A DNA stretch of 64,000 bases from Nymphaea colorata. Taxonomy: Eukaryota; Streptophyta; Magnoliopsida; Nymphaeales; Nymphaeaceae. The stretch lies in the NCBI RefSeq assembly GCF_008831285.2, contig NC_045141.1, positions 16,602,106 to 16,666,105 of the forward strand. The letters are read 5' to 3'. The notes under the pieces were generated by a model. That model made no database searches and was not told where the DNA came from. It was given only the letters and a program-made list of their open reading frames with translations. The number at the start of each line of letters is the position of its first letter. Position 1 is the first letter of the stretch. Made by a program: the position numbers and the translations under genes. Of this stretch, positions 11,750 to 23,255 are shown piece by piece.

Positions 11750-12430
11750 GAGCCAAGTCCAAGTAACAGAGATGATCCAGCGGGTGGGGGTAAAAGGGCG
11801 CGCGTTTTCTCCCGCGGGAAGCGGTGACTCGAATTCCCGCTGCGTGTCCCCCAAAAATTGGCGGCATTGAACTCGTGTCAGTCTGGCCGTAAGGCAGGGA
11901 ACGGCCTCACGGCGTCAGATGAACGTTAATACCGGTGGGCACGTTTCCCGGCGATCCACGGCAGTCGAAAGGGCTGGCACAATTCGTCGTCGGAGGTTTT
12001 CAATCATCTCTGTCCCTCTCTCGTTTTAACTTGGTGTCAGTTATTTCGCGACTACGGCGAAATGGAGAAAGACTCCGAAACTTATCTTGAATAGTGCTCA
12101 TTCAGCCTCTTCGGTGGCGACTTCTCCTTCGCCTTTCTCGGTTTCCTGCTTCCTCAATTTCAATCCGAAATCTGGTAATCTTGGGTGAAATGGCTGTTCG
12201 AACCGGAGAGATCTGTTCAGAAGCGGAGTTGCGGCCCTGTTTCCGATGTTTTCTGTTGTGTACGTTTTGTCTATCATTATTTTGCCGGGATCCTTTGTGT
12301 TTCCTTCGAGCAATTGGAGTATTTGAGTATGTGCTTCTAGAGTTTAGGCTTTCCTGTTCTTAACTACTTTCTGGTCTTCTGTTTGCAGAGAGCCGAGGCA
12401 AGCTTCAATTAGTAAAGTAACATTCCGTAG
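11750..12430 (+). promoter_or_regulatory. Candidate promoter and first exon of an unrecognised transcript
   Basis: Bases 11780-11970 are markedly GC-rich against AT-rich flanks, with CpG-dense words (GGCGCGCG, CCCGCGGG). They are followed by a pyrimidine patch (CTCTGTCCCTCTCTCG near 12009), a layout common at plant transcription starts. A 10-codon open frame begins at 12062, and a plausible splice donor (CTG/GTAATC) lies near 12174, with a plausible acceptor (GTTTGCAG) near 12390. I could not follow a coding exon chain downstream, so this may be a non-coding RNA, a gene with very small exons, or a dead promoter. Confidence 0.25.
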
Positions 12431-15400
12431 TAATTCTCTCGCTCTCTTTCTGGTCTCTTTCTCTAATTGTTTATTTAAATCGTTAGTTCTTTTGTCGTAT
12501 TTCACTTAAGGCTTTTTATTGAAGCATATGTTAATCAGAAAATCGATGTTCAGGTCCCAAAATTCAGTGGTAAAACCTGTTCCATATCTGCAATCCAGAC
12601 AAAACCCGGAGTTTATTTTCTCTGCATATTTTATGTTTGACGATGACCGGGCTGTATGTCGTAATACATAGATGCATTTATGCCATTGGTTTTCCGTGGC
12701 ATAGAATGATAGAAAGCATATGCAAATTACAAAACTCTATAACCTAAAATTCGTTGCTAACTGAACTGTAGATGATAACTTATACAACGCTCAAATACGG
12801 AGAAAAAGAGCCTTTGGATCACATTTTAGTGTGTATGTGCGTGTGCATGGAGTCAAAAGCACTAGCTGGTGGCTAATCGGTAGACCCCTTAAAACTAAAT
12901 GAAGTTTTCCAAGTTTTTGGCCACTAAGACACAAACTTATTGTTCACAATATTTTTCAAACGAGAAACCACGGGAAAACTCAGTGAATTTTTTCTACGTT
13001 CCTACTTCGTGTTTCACAATGATGAATGGTTGAGCAGCCTCTTCCAAGGTGGTTGCTGTTTCTATTGTGAGATTAAAAAGAAACTACTTGTGGCCATTCT
13101 GAATCCAGCGACATTGAACTCAACATGCTATATTGCTCCGAACTCGTGGAAGTGATGCCATAGTGATTTTGATGGAAGAACAACCAATGTTGATCCATTT
13201 GGAGCTTAAGTAGCTGATAGCAACACAAGTGGGATTCTGATATTAAAGATCAACAAATGGGACCTCATAGAAAAAAAATGTGTTCCAGTTTACAAAGTTA
13301 TAAGCAGGATTTTGTTTCATGGACAAAATTCTACCATTTGATCATGGCACAAAGTTGTTGATTGAGGATGGCAGGAAAAGTGCCTGAACGCCTGAGAGTC
13401 TAGAAGGAGCAAGCCGCAGGGGAATAGGAAGTCTTTGCATCTGACCTAGTGTGGGATATGGAAGTGGATTCTTAAACATAGATTGTACCTAGAGTTGGTA
13501 GTATTTTTGCATTGTTTTAATTGTTAAAATAGGCAAACAATAAAAATCATTAGGAATAATTGTTTTACGGGATCCATTCTCTGTGAGTTATCTACTTTGA
13601 TCAGACAATAATTGCTATCTTAACTCTCCCACTTAAAGTGAAAATTATTTTGAAAATACAGATGATGTAAAGTAACCCATTTCCAACAAAAACTGCATTA
13701 GAAATATAGTGCACGCGTACACAATTATTCCAGGAGGGCAGTTAGTGTAAACTACCAAATAATGACTAAGATGGTGAACTTAAAGATGCTTGTGTTGGCC
13801 AAGTTCGTGGCTCTTGATTGAAGATGTATGGTTAGAAAATTCATATGTGATATGTTTAGGGTTTCTATGATCCCGCAATTACTAGTTGTGTAATTTTTGC
13901 TTCACGGACAAGTCCAGGTATAGCTTGAAATGTTTTATATCAATTTTATTATTATTCTTTTTTTGGGGTTAAGCTGGGGCTTGGCAGGTCCCTGACAAAC
14001 AGACCATGCAAAGGACACCCAGGTATCAAATTCATGACCTTCTTCAACTTGAATCTTGTCCACAAACACACCTGGCCATGTATACAAAGCTGCAATTTGA
14101 AAATTTGAACAGCATATAGTTTGTACTAAGAGTTTGTTTGTTTATATTGAAAGTTGCTTATGTGTTTCACTTTCATCCATCTATAGAATTGTGAAAATCC
14201 TCGACACTGCAACATCTCACTTATGCTCAGCTTGCAAGTTATAAATGAATCATGCTATTTTGGTGAGACATAGGAGATTACCAAATTAAACTTAAAATCC
14301 TTGAGGGCAGTTAAGAATGGAATAAACAAATGCAATTAACCAACAATAAAGTAGCACTTTTCATTTGTTTTTTCTAAAACTAGTACCAAGGATGACAAGA
14401 AATGTGGAGCAACAGAGATGAATATGGGAAATGGGTAATTGTTTTCCTTCTTTCCTTTGTTTCTGGATTTTTCTTCATATAAAACCTGCTGTACTTTGTT
14501 AGAATAATATATTTTGCTTTGTTTTTTTAAATCATCAATGGAAATTACAATATAGATCAGGGCCTTTCCTTCATTTAACCAAGACTGGTGAATCGATGGA
14601 AAGAAAAGGAAAAAGCAAAAACAGAGAGCGATAAAGTTAGGGACGAGGGGAGCTGAAAGAAAAGGCCTTGTTTCTCTGAAGTTGGGCAGAATATGAAATT
14701 ATGTTGCACTGTGAAGGCATTATTTTGGAAAGGGAACAAGATTAATGGAACGTTTGAACTTGAATGTATTGATTGGTTCTGGATATTCAGATCTCAGAAA
14801 ATGAAGACTTGGTCTTCTCTGGGAAAATGCAGCTGGTGCTTTGTTAAACCAAGCATGCCATCCAACCAGCTCTCTCTCTGTCTATTTCTCTCCCCCGTGT
14901 GTGCACATGCATGACTGGATTAGAAGATGATAGTGTTGAATAAACTGACCTGAGTTTGGGGACTTCTCAAGCTTAACTGAGATTAGTTGCAATATGTGCT
15001 GTGTGAGAATAACTTTACATGCTGGAAGCCATTTTCTTGCTTTCCCAAAGACATCCTGTTTTTTAATTGGATCCTAATTGTGTTTCTTGATGAAAAATCA
15101 GAACTTACTTTGATTGATTGTGCCCCATGGCTTGGACTTTGTCCTTAATATTTGTGCTGCCATGTTGTAATTTCTCATGATTTCCTTTTTCTTTATTTTA
15201 TTTTTTGTAAGTGTAGCTTTACTGCATGTTCTTTCTCTTCCCTTGATTAGTAGTTGACTTTGTGAAGATGAATCTCTATCTAATGATTATGAGATGTTTT
15301 ATTTGCTTATTGTAATCAGAGATCATTGAATATGTAATGTAATTTTTGGAGATTCTACTTGAACTTTACATGATTTTCCATCTAAAATTGAAACAAGTAT

Positions 15401-18112
15401 TTACCATAAATTCACCTTGATTTGAATTTTACAAACTGTTTCTCTGTCCCCTTTTAAGAATGTTGGAAATTCTGAATACTTGTATATTTGTGAACGTTTG
15501 ACATACTTCTACCAAGCGTTACTGCAGATAAATGCATACTTCACAATTTTGCTTGTTTACAAGGTATATTTACTTAGCCAGATGCTCTGGTGAATTACTT
15601 TTCTGTAATCCATTTTCCAGCTTAACAACCAGTGCATAGATATGCACCATCAAGACATGGTATTAATGCATCCTTTTAAACAAAAATCAGTGCCACAGTT
15701 TCTGTGATGCCCTTCTTTGCTTATTGGCAGTATCTTCAATGACTTGGATGCAGGTGGTGGCATTTCGTTCCATTCCTTGGCTTTAGATTAATATAGCACA
15801 AGTGCCATTAATATGCTCCCTTGCTATTCGACTTCCTAAGCAGAACTGAAGAAGAGATTAAACATGCATTCACAAACTGAAAAAGAGATTAAGAATACAT
15901 TCACACAGAGAGCAAATAAACCCACAAATAAATGTTATTTTTTCTTATGAAACAGAAACAGCTTACCTTGGTGGGCCCCGTGTTGACATAGCTTTCTCGC
16001 TATTGTTTAACCTGATGCCCTCTTAATTGCATGGTTAGATGATGTATTCCGTCTCCTGCACACCAGTCTGCTCTGATTTTGCAGTTCCAGTGTGCAAGAG
16101 ATGGAATAGACCACAAACCCATGTATTTCACAGCAATATCTATGCATAGGAACCATGTGTTTGATTTGTACAAAGAAATGGAGGCTTTTGAGGAAAGAGG
16201 TCTTGGTTAAGAGAAACATGGTTATTCTTTGTTTCCCCAGCTGAGGTTGGTATTTATAGGCTTTTGGTTGTGGTTTGATGGTTTGTTCAATTAAGCCCTT
16301 TCCCACCCTAGGTTATTGTGATGTCAATGATCAGTGGTGATTTGTGAGCCTTGTTTTCTTTATGGAAGCTTTTGGTTGTAATTGTATCTTGAACTTAAAG
16401 CACATTATTCTTGTGCATTCTGATTGACCTTTAAAACAAGAATGTTGAAGTGGGATGAAAAGTAAAATTCTCGCTGACATACACACAGGGGCGGATGGTG
16501 ACAGCATGCTTATTAAGGGAGCAATTCTGTCTTGAGCAACAGTATCAACTTTTCTTGGGATCTCCAAAGTGGGCTCGTGGATTATCCTGAGGTCAGTTCA
16601 CGCACTTCTTTGAGATGCTTTCTTATGGATGGAAAGGTAACTTTATTGATGTTTTGTAGCTTTAGTAGAGCTGTCCTCTTCCTTTTCTTGCTTTTCATTA
16701 CAATAGTTGTTAAAGTCTTAGCTTTTAGAAAGTAAAGCTGAAATTATTCACCTCGTTTTGTCCTCAATATTCTAAGGGGTAATAGTAGGATAAAGTCATA
16801 CAAAGTCAAATCTTTGAGTGTAGAAAGAATATGTGTGGCCCATGTTTCACAAATGATAATACTTCTGTTACTGTTGTCAATTTCAGTTCCTGAGGCTTAA
16901 TTTCGATTTCTCCAATCTGTTTTCTTCCTTCAATCTAGGCTGTGAAATCATGCCGTGATTTTGAACTCAAAGGCGTGGAACTTGAAAGAATCCAAAATGT
17001 GTGCATGCATGTGTGTCCATATCTCAGCAGTTTGGGCTAGCTTGTGTGCATACTGTAGTTAGGAACTTAGGACGAGACCAGCTGAACAAGCTGAGATTGG
17101 GTTGTTTAGGTAAGATTGGAAATCATGCAGTATTTGTGAATTCAAAACCACGACACTTGAATAAAATCCAAACTACATAAGAAAGATCAGCAGCTTAGAC
17201 TAGGTTGTACGTGGTTTAGTTAGGACTTAGGACCTAATACCAGCTGAACCAGCTGAGATCAGATTGTTGGGTAAGGCTTGTTATGGTGAAATCCTTGCTT
17301 GTAGTTGTTTCATGAACTAGTCAAAACCTGAGTGGTGTCAAACTGAGCCCGGGCTCATTAAGGATGAAACCTTAGGAGCTGGCCACAAGCTGACTTTTTT
17401 CTTAAAATGGGTTGCGTGTGTGTGTCTGAGAGTTGGTTTTTAGGTTTGCTAGGGGATAATGGGTCTGGCACCATCCACTTAGAAAAGAATCCTGCGGCTT
17501 TCTCTCTGTGTGTGTATGATTGGTGTTTTAAAGTTTGTCAGGGGATAATGGATCAGATGCCATCCACTTTGAAAAAGCGGCTGTAGGCAACATATTCTTT
17601 TTTATGTTTTTGCTACGGATCTGATAGATATCTGAATCTAATTATATGTCAAAAATTGGATTAAGTATGCTGCATCTGAGTCCAGCACCAAGTTGAATTA
17701 CGCGGTATCTGATTTATGGGATGCGCAGCCTGATTTCTTTACTTTCTAGATATTTTTAAATATTTGGACCGCAGACCTGTAAATGCAATCGCATGTAACA
17801 CAAACACAATATCCTACTTAAAGCCAAGAAGAGCCCAACCATGTACCATTTTGTACAGCTTATATATGATGTACGAGCCGGAGCTGCACGTTCCATATTA
17901 TGAATCCGACAGACGTTGGGACATGCAAATCTGCTTATGCTCCAAGGCACCTCGTCCGTCTTTCCTTTAGAGCATTTGCTTGCCGTTGATCCGTTCTGAT
18001 ATGTGATCTTAGGATTTGAAATCAATGGATCTAAGATTAGGCCTTCTCCTTTGATCTTCTATCTTTTCTCAATGCAAAAATTAAAATGAAAATTTCAAGT
18101 GTGAATAGTTTT

Positions 18113-18240
18113 GATGAATTATGCAAAAGCATGCCATTGAGGTTTATGTATCTAAAATCTCAAGCAACCAGATAGGGATGAATTAAGCAAAAGCATGCCA
18201 TTGAGGTTTATGTATCTAAAATCTCAAGTAACCAGATAGG
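18113..18240. repeat. 64-bp tandem duplication
   Basis: Copies at 18113-18176 and 18177-18240, differing at two visible positions (T/A in GAATTATGC versus GAATTAAGC, and C/T in AAGCAACC versus AAGTAACC). Confidence 0.92.
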
Positions 18241-18610
18241 CCTCGAGGAGTTTGAAAGAAAGATCAGACCTGAGATCTCTTGGAAGAACAGTAAAATCCC
18301 GTGGCTTTACTTCTCGGTCCCTAAGTTGTATGCTTAGTTTCCTTTTGCACAATGAGTAATGATACCTACTAAAACTAAATGGTTGCCTTCATGGTAGCCA
18401 TGGCAGGACACTGCCCCAAGACGTAGTCGGGGAACCGTGATCGGTCTCTGAGAAGGAAGAACTAGTCAGGTTAGCAAGGCAGGGATGTCATTTCAGTAGG
18501 CCCTTTGATAAGAGGTGCACCAGCGGCAGTCTTAGGCCTGATGTACACTTCCGCCATGTGGAATATTGCTTTTCAGGTGGAATCGTTCTCTTTTTCTCCA
18601 TCCGACTGAA

Positions 18611-18804
18611 AGATTTTCAGAGCCTTTATTTGAGTCTGTGTCTTGTTGGCCATACTGCCATGAGATGTGCGAGTGAGAGATTTTCAGAGCCTTTATTTGA
18701 GTCTGTGTCTTGTTGGCCATACTGCCATGAGATGTGCGAGTGAGAGATTTTCAGAGCCTTTATTTGAGTCTCTGTCTTGTTGGGCATGCTGCCATGAGAT
18801 GTGA
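18611..18804. repeat. 67-bp tandem repeat, nearly three copies
   Basis: Starts at 18611, 18678 and 18745, each beginning AGATTTTCAGAGCC and ending with GAGATGTG. The first two copies are almost identical; the third has a few changes (GTCTCTGTC, GGGCATGCTG). A minisatellite, with no spacers between units. Confidence 0.92.
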
Positions 18805-21289
18805 TTATGTGAACCTAGAGTGGCCTCTGAACAAAGTTTGCAGGACTTTGACACGTTCTCTGATTATGCTCTGGGGAAATTTGCGTGCTATATAATTGAA
18901 GGAAAAAGTTACATTCTTGGAATTTATGTATAGGCTGTAACTAGAAATTTTACATATGTCAAGATGGCAGGCTTTAAATTAGACTTCCAGATGACAGTTA
19001 TCCACAACAATTTTGTCAATGGTAGTATTCGAGGGGAATCCCTTTGCAAAAGATACAGAAGAAGTACCCTGACCTGGCGCCATCTAACCGGCCTGTAGCC
19101 CTGTACTGTTATTTTGTGATAGTTTTACTCTAAAATACCAAGATTATATGATTATTATTTTACCTTTTTATTGAATAAGGGCCTGATAAAGGTTGAGACT
19201 GTTGATTCTGCCGACATAGGTCAAGTATTGGCTGATGTCTGAAACCCTGTATCAGCCGATATTTAGGATCCATAGACACGCATCGGCCGATAAAGACAGA
19301 TTCACATGTATAATGTAAATATTGGCCAACGAAGGCGAGTTTCGTATCACAAAAATAAAAAGAAAATACATAAACGTATCTTTTTGTATATGACGAATAC
19401 ATTGGTTTCCTATATGAATAAAAAGATCCATCCATCTTGCCCTCTGATATGTTTTCATTCAATTCTCCTTCTTTATAATTTTATTATAAATTCTCTGCTA
19501 TTTTTTTCTAGCTATTCGAAGAACTAGACTAGACGGACAGGAGTGTAGAATAGATTCCAAATCTGTAGTAGTTTGCACTAAAAATGTTACTGTGCCCATG
19601 AATATGTCAAGAAACCAAATATCATCATATCTCAGATGCGCTGAACCTTTTAGAGAGAAATTTATGAATTATGATTTCAAACCAATAGGTAAATGCTTGT
19701 TTAGTTAGACAGTAAATATCTATTGGTGTCTGAGTTTCAAAAGGATGAAGTAGAGAAAAATGGTTGTCATTAAGGGCGAATCTCGTTGCCAGGCTTTCAA
19801 GGGAGATCCCTGTTAGCTTGTCAGCCAGCACACTGGAAGAAAAAAATTTCCTGTTTCTTTTTCCCTAAAAGGGCATGGTCTTTGGGTTGGCTAATAGGAG
19901 GACCGCACAGGAGGAGGAAGAGAGAGACGAAGGAAATGCTTGTGCTGGTGCAGAGGCTGCAGACTGCATTAGCACATGGTAAGCAAACCGTCGCCTAGAA
20001 AGACATAGTTCCTATCTCCCACAGTCACAGCCATTGGTAGCTTCATCTTCTCTTATTTCAGGATACTAAATTTGAATTATTTTCTCTACAAGGATTGAGA
20101 AAATTAGCAAATCGAACAGAACGATGATCAGTCTCAAACTGGGGAAATTAAATGATTGATTTTCTTTTTTCAGAAATGCCAGAAAATGTGAGGAGATGGA
20201 AAACTTTATGTACGGTATTCCTTTTAGCTTGATCATGTATGTAAGAATGTATAAGTAATCATTATTAAAGAATAAATACGGGAATTATATTTGGAAAATG
20301 AGAACAATGATTCTTTTAGTCATGTGCCCGATGCTTCGTTTTCACTGCTTCAAGTGAAGTTGAACCGGTGTATTCTAAAGATTTTTACCAGCACTGTGGG
20401 CTATTAACATGGATATATTTTTCTAAAAATCCATCCCGACCTTTTCTGGAGCATTCCCAAGTGTTAGTTCTTGAAGTTCCTTTTAAAAAGTTAATTCTTC
20501 AAGTTATGATTGTCAAAAACAAAAAAACAAAAAAACAAAAAAAAGTTTTCCTTTAACAGAATTGCGTATATATCAAAATGAAAAGAAGAAACAATCGTTT
20601 CAATCTAAGCTCATTTCGTCGAGTAGATAACTATCGGGATTAAATTTGCAAAAGAAAATATTTGTTCTGGGAAAGAAAATGTGAATGAGCAATTGTTCGT
20701 TCATAATAAGGGCAAGAATAGTTGGTTAATTGCCCTGTAAGTCCGGGATTATTTCGAAACAGAAAAGAAAATGAGAGAGCTGACGATTTCTATTGTTCTT
20801 TTGTAGATTCAAAGCGCAGGATGTAGGGATGGATAATATACTTTGAGCACGGTTTTGTTTGGCTGACCTTTGAGTGGGTTCAGCAAGCTCAGCAAAGCCG
20901 CGGGCAGTTGTTGGAGATGTAACTCTTTGGCTCGTTTGGGTTGTTAAGGGGTTGATGTTGGTAGGCGGACACCCTCCAAAGGAAGGTTCAATCTTGATTC
21001 GGGCCTGGCCTGATCACTGTCGGGCTTGAGCTGGACCTGAGCCACTTAGTTTTCACCGGCTTAGACTTGCCTCTGGCGATTCGGTTGCTAAGTCTAGGAG
21101 GTGATGAAGTCACCTAGTAGGAGTCATGCATCGCCGCTGGCGGCCACAAGTGTTGTCCGTTGGTCTTTCATTTTGACTGCCGTGTGTTGATGAGACACCA
21201 AGTGGAAGCGTCTGTGTGTGGAATGTTTTTTTATCAACATTCAAACCGGGTCTGGACCTACTGGGGCGCCATCTCAACTTTCGCCACTG

Positions 21290-21490
21290 GGCCGCACCAT
21301 CGGGTCCGGCCCCGGCCCGAAAGCCCGGGTTCACCGGGTCCATTTAAAATTAAAAAATATTTTTTTAATTATAAAATATATTTATTAATATTAAATATAT
21401 ATTATTAAAACAAAAAAATTTAAAAAATATATTTTTTAATTTAAACGAGCTAAACTATTCAGGTGGGCTTATCGGGCCGCCCAGACTCCG
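21290..21490. repeat. GC-ended, AT-core dispersed repeat, copy A
   Basis: A GGCCCGG-rich left arm, an AT-only core containing AAATATATATTATTAAAAC, then a GGGCCGCC right arm. The core and both arms match the repeat at 22454-22673 closely enough to be the same family. It looks like a short non-autonomous DNA transposon. The true ends could be further out. Confidence 0.5.
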
Positions 21491-22453
21491 GATACGTCAT
21501 TTGTATATCCCTATCGATTACCAACCTTTCAGTTTTTGCTTTAACTGAGCAAAATATCAAGATATTTTAGAAAAAAATCACGAAAAAAAAAAACTAGCAC
21601 GTACGAGGATCGGCTCGAGAGCTTTTCTTCACACTTCTGATTTTTTTTTTATTGAATACAAATTTATTTTTATTGTTAAAAATTTATGTTCTTGGCATGT
21701 TGTAAAACGTTCAATTTTATTAATTATGTCACGGTTCAAGTAACACCATGTTTCAGTAATTCAGCGCTGTAAGTGGATGGATGACTCTGTTTTCCAGTGA
21801 AAGACTTTCATTGCAACTTAAATATTTAAGGGCGAGGTAATTAGCAATTTGTGAGAAATTAAGTTTCTTCGGAGGTCCATCTGTTTAGCCTTAATTTGAA
21901 AAGTAAACCTGATCATATATACTTATCGACGACAAACCCAGTAAAAGCGCAAAACTCAGAAAATCACCTAAGTTTTAGTAATACTAGAAAATTTCATACT
22001 TGTCTCACTTGGACACTTTTTCATGTTTAATTCAAGCAGCTTAATGGAGAAGCTTCGAATGTGAGAGTGCACCAACCTTCTGTTCCTTCAAACGGTAAGT
22101 ATGATTTTGTAAAGGCGAACACTATTACACAGTGTGAAATTAATGCCCTTCTAAAGCCTTTTCTTTTTAGTTTAAAAAGACAATAAATAAACGAAACTCT
22201 TCTCATATAACAACTCTTTCTAAGTTACTTGTCTGATATTTGTCAAAAGCAGAGTAAGTTATTTGAAGATCAAGTTCATTGTTTTGCATTAGAACTGGAA
22301 CCTTCGGAAGCAGGTTCAATAAACCAGACTTCCCTGTGCTACACGTCCCTCTTGACGGGTTTTCTGTTGATTGGAAAGCGCTAGCCCAACTTTGACGGCC
22401 ACTTTTTATAAAAACAATATACGTGCCGTTAGTTTAAGTTTTGACCCAGATAT

Positions 22454-22673
22454 CTAAGGGTGGATCGGGCTGGGCTGGCCTGGTCCCGGCCGGTCTTGAC
22501 CCGGTCTCGGCCCGGCTCATTTAAAATTTTAAAATAATTTTTTAAATATAAAATATATTTAATAATAATAAATATATATTATTAAAACAAAAAAAAAAAT
22601 CTAAACAGGTCGGGCCGAGCTGACCTGAGCCCAGCCCGGGTCAGGTTTTTCCCAGCACGACGCCCAGGCCTAG
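22454..22673. mobile_element. GC-ended, AT-core MITE-like element, copy B
   Basis: The left end is CTAAGGGTGGATCGGGC and the right end on the other strand is CTAGGCCTGGGCGTCG, imperfect inverted repeats that frame GGGCC-rich arms and an AT-rich core. The core contains AAATATATATTATTAAAAC, the same word as the repeat at 21290-21490. No clean target duplication was found, so the superfamily is uncertain. Confidence 0.45.
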
Positions 22674-23255
22674 ATCAAGTAATTGTACTGTTGTTATTAG
22701 AAAAGTTAAAAGTAACCGTCCAACTATTAGAAGAATAAGAAGCCACTGATTCATATGTACATAAATACCTGGTTGGATTTGGATTTGGGCCAATTTAAAT
22801 TTTAAATGAATATCTTATATCCTATGTTTTTTACATTTTCAACAAGAACTCAAAATTTGGATTTAAATTGGAATATAAATATAAAAATCGGATCGAATTG
22901 TGAAATTGGATTTTGAATTCAAATATGATAGGTCTTTATTAGTATTTGAATCCAAATATGTGAATATATATACATAAAAACAAATATACCTAAGGGTATA
23001 TCTAATTAAATCAGATCTGTCTTATTTTTTGGGGTCAAAAGGCCGGCTTGAAGAATGTTTAATATTCTACCGAGGTGCCGTTAATGTACCTACCCATATA
23101 TAAAGATATAGGGCTGGTTGTGAGAGAGAGGTATGCAAACACAGCAACTTCTTTGTGGATATTTATTTATACGATGGTACTACAAGCATCTTGAATGTAG
23201 ATTAAACACCCGGCAAAGTGGTGCATACAAGCTCAATATGGTGATAAACACAATC

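Larger units (their letters stand above)
10861..23255. other. Long gene-free stretch before the LHT8 gene
   Basis: About 12.4 kb with no recognisable protein. It holds an AAAAT short repeat (11155-11176) with a CT run (11183-11202), a GC-rich promoter-like block (11750-12000) followed by pyrimidine-rich sequence and possible splice donors, two short tandem-duplication clusters (18113-18240 and 18611-18804), two copies of a GC-ended AT-core repeat (about 21290-21490 and 22454-22673), and AT-rich tracts. From about 12.4 to 17.7 kb the sequence is AT-rich and intron-like. The last few hundred bases must include the LHT8 3' untranslated region, because that gene reads leftward. Confidence 0.5.

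Noticed and set aside
18611-18804. Direct repeats that could suggest a CRISPR array
   Set aside because: Units are 67 bp and immediately adjacent with no spacers, and the genome is a plant. These are minisatellites. The same holds for 33524-33752.
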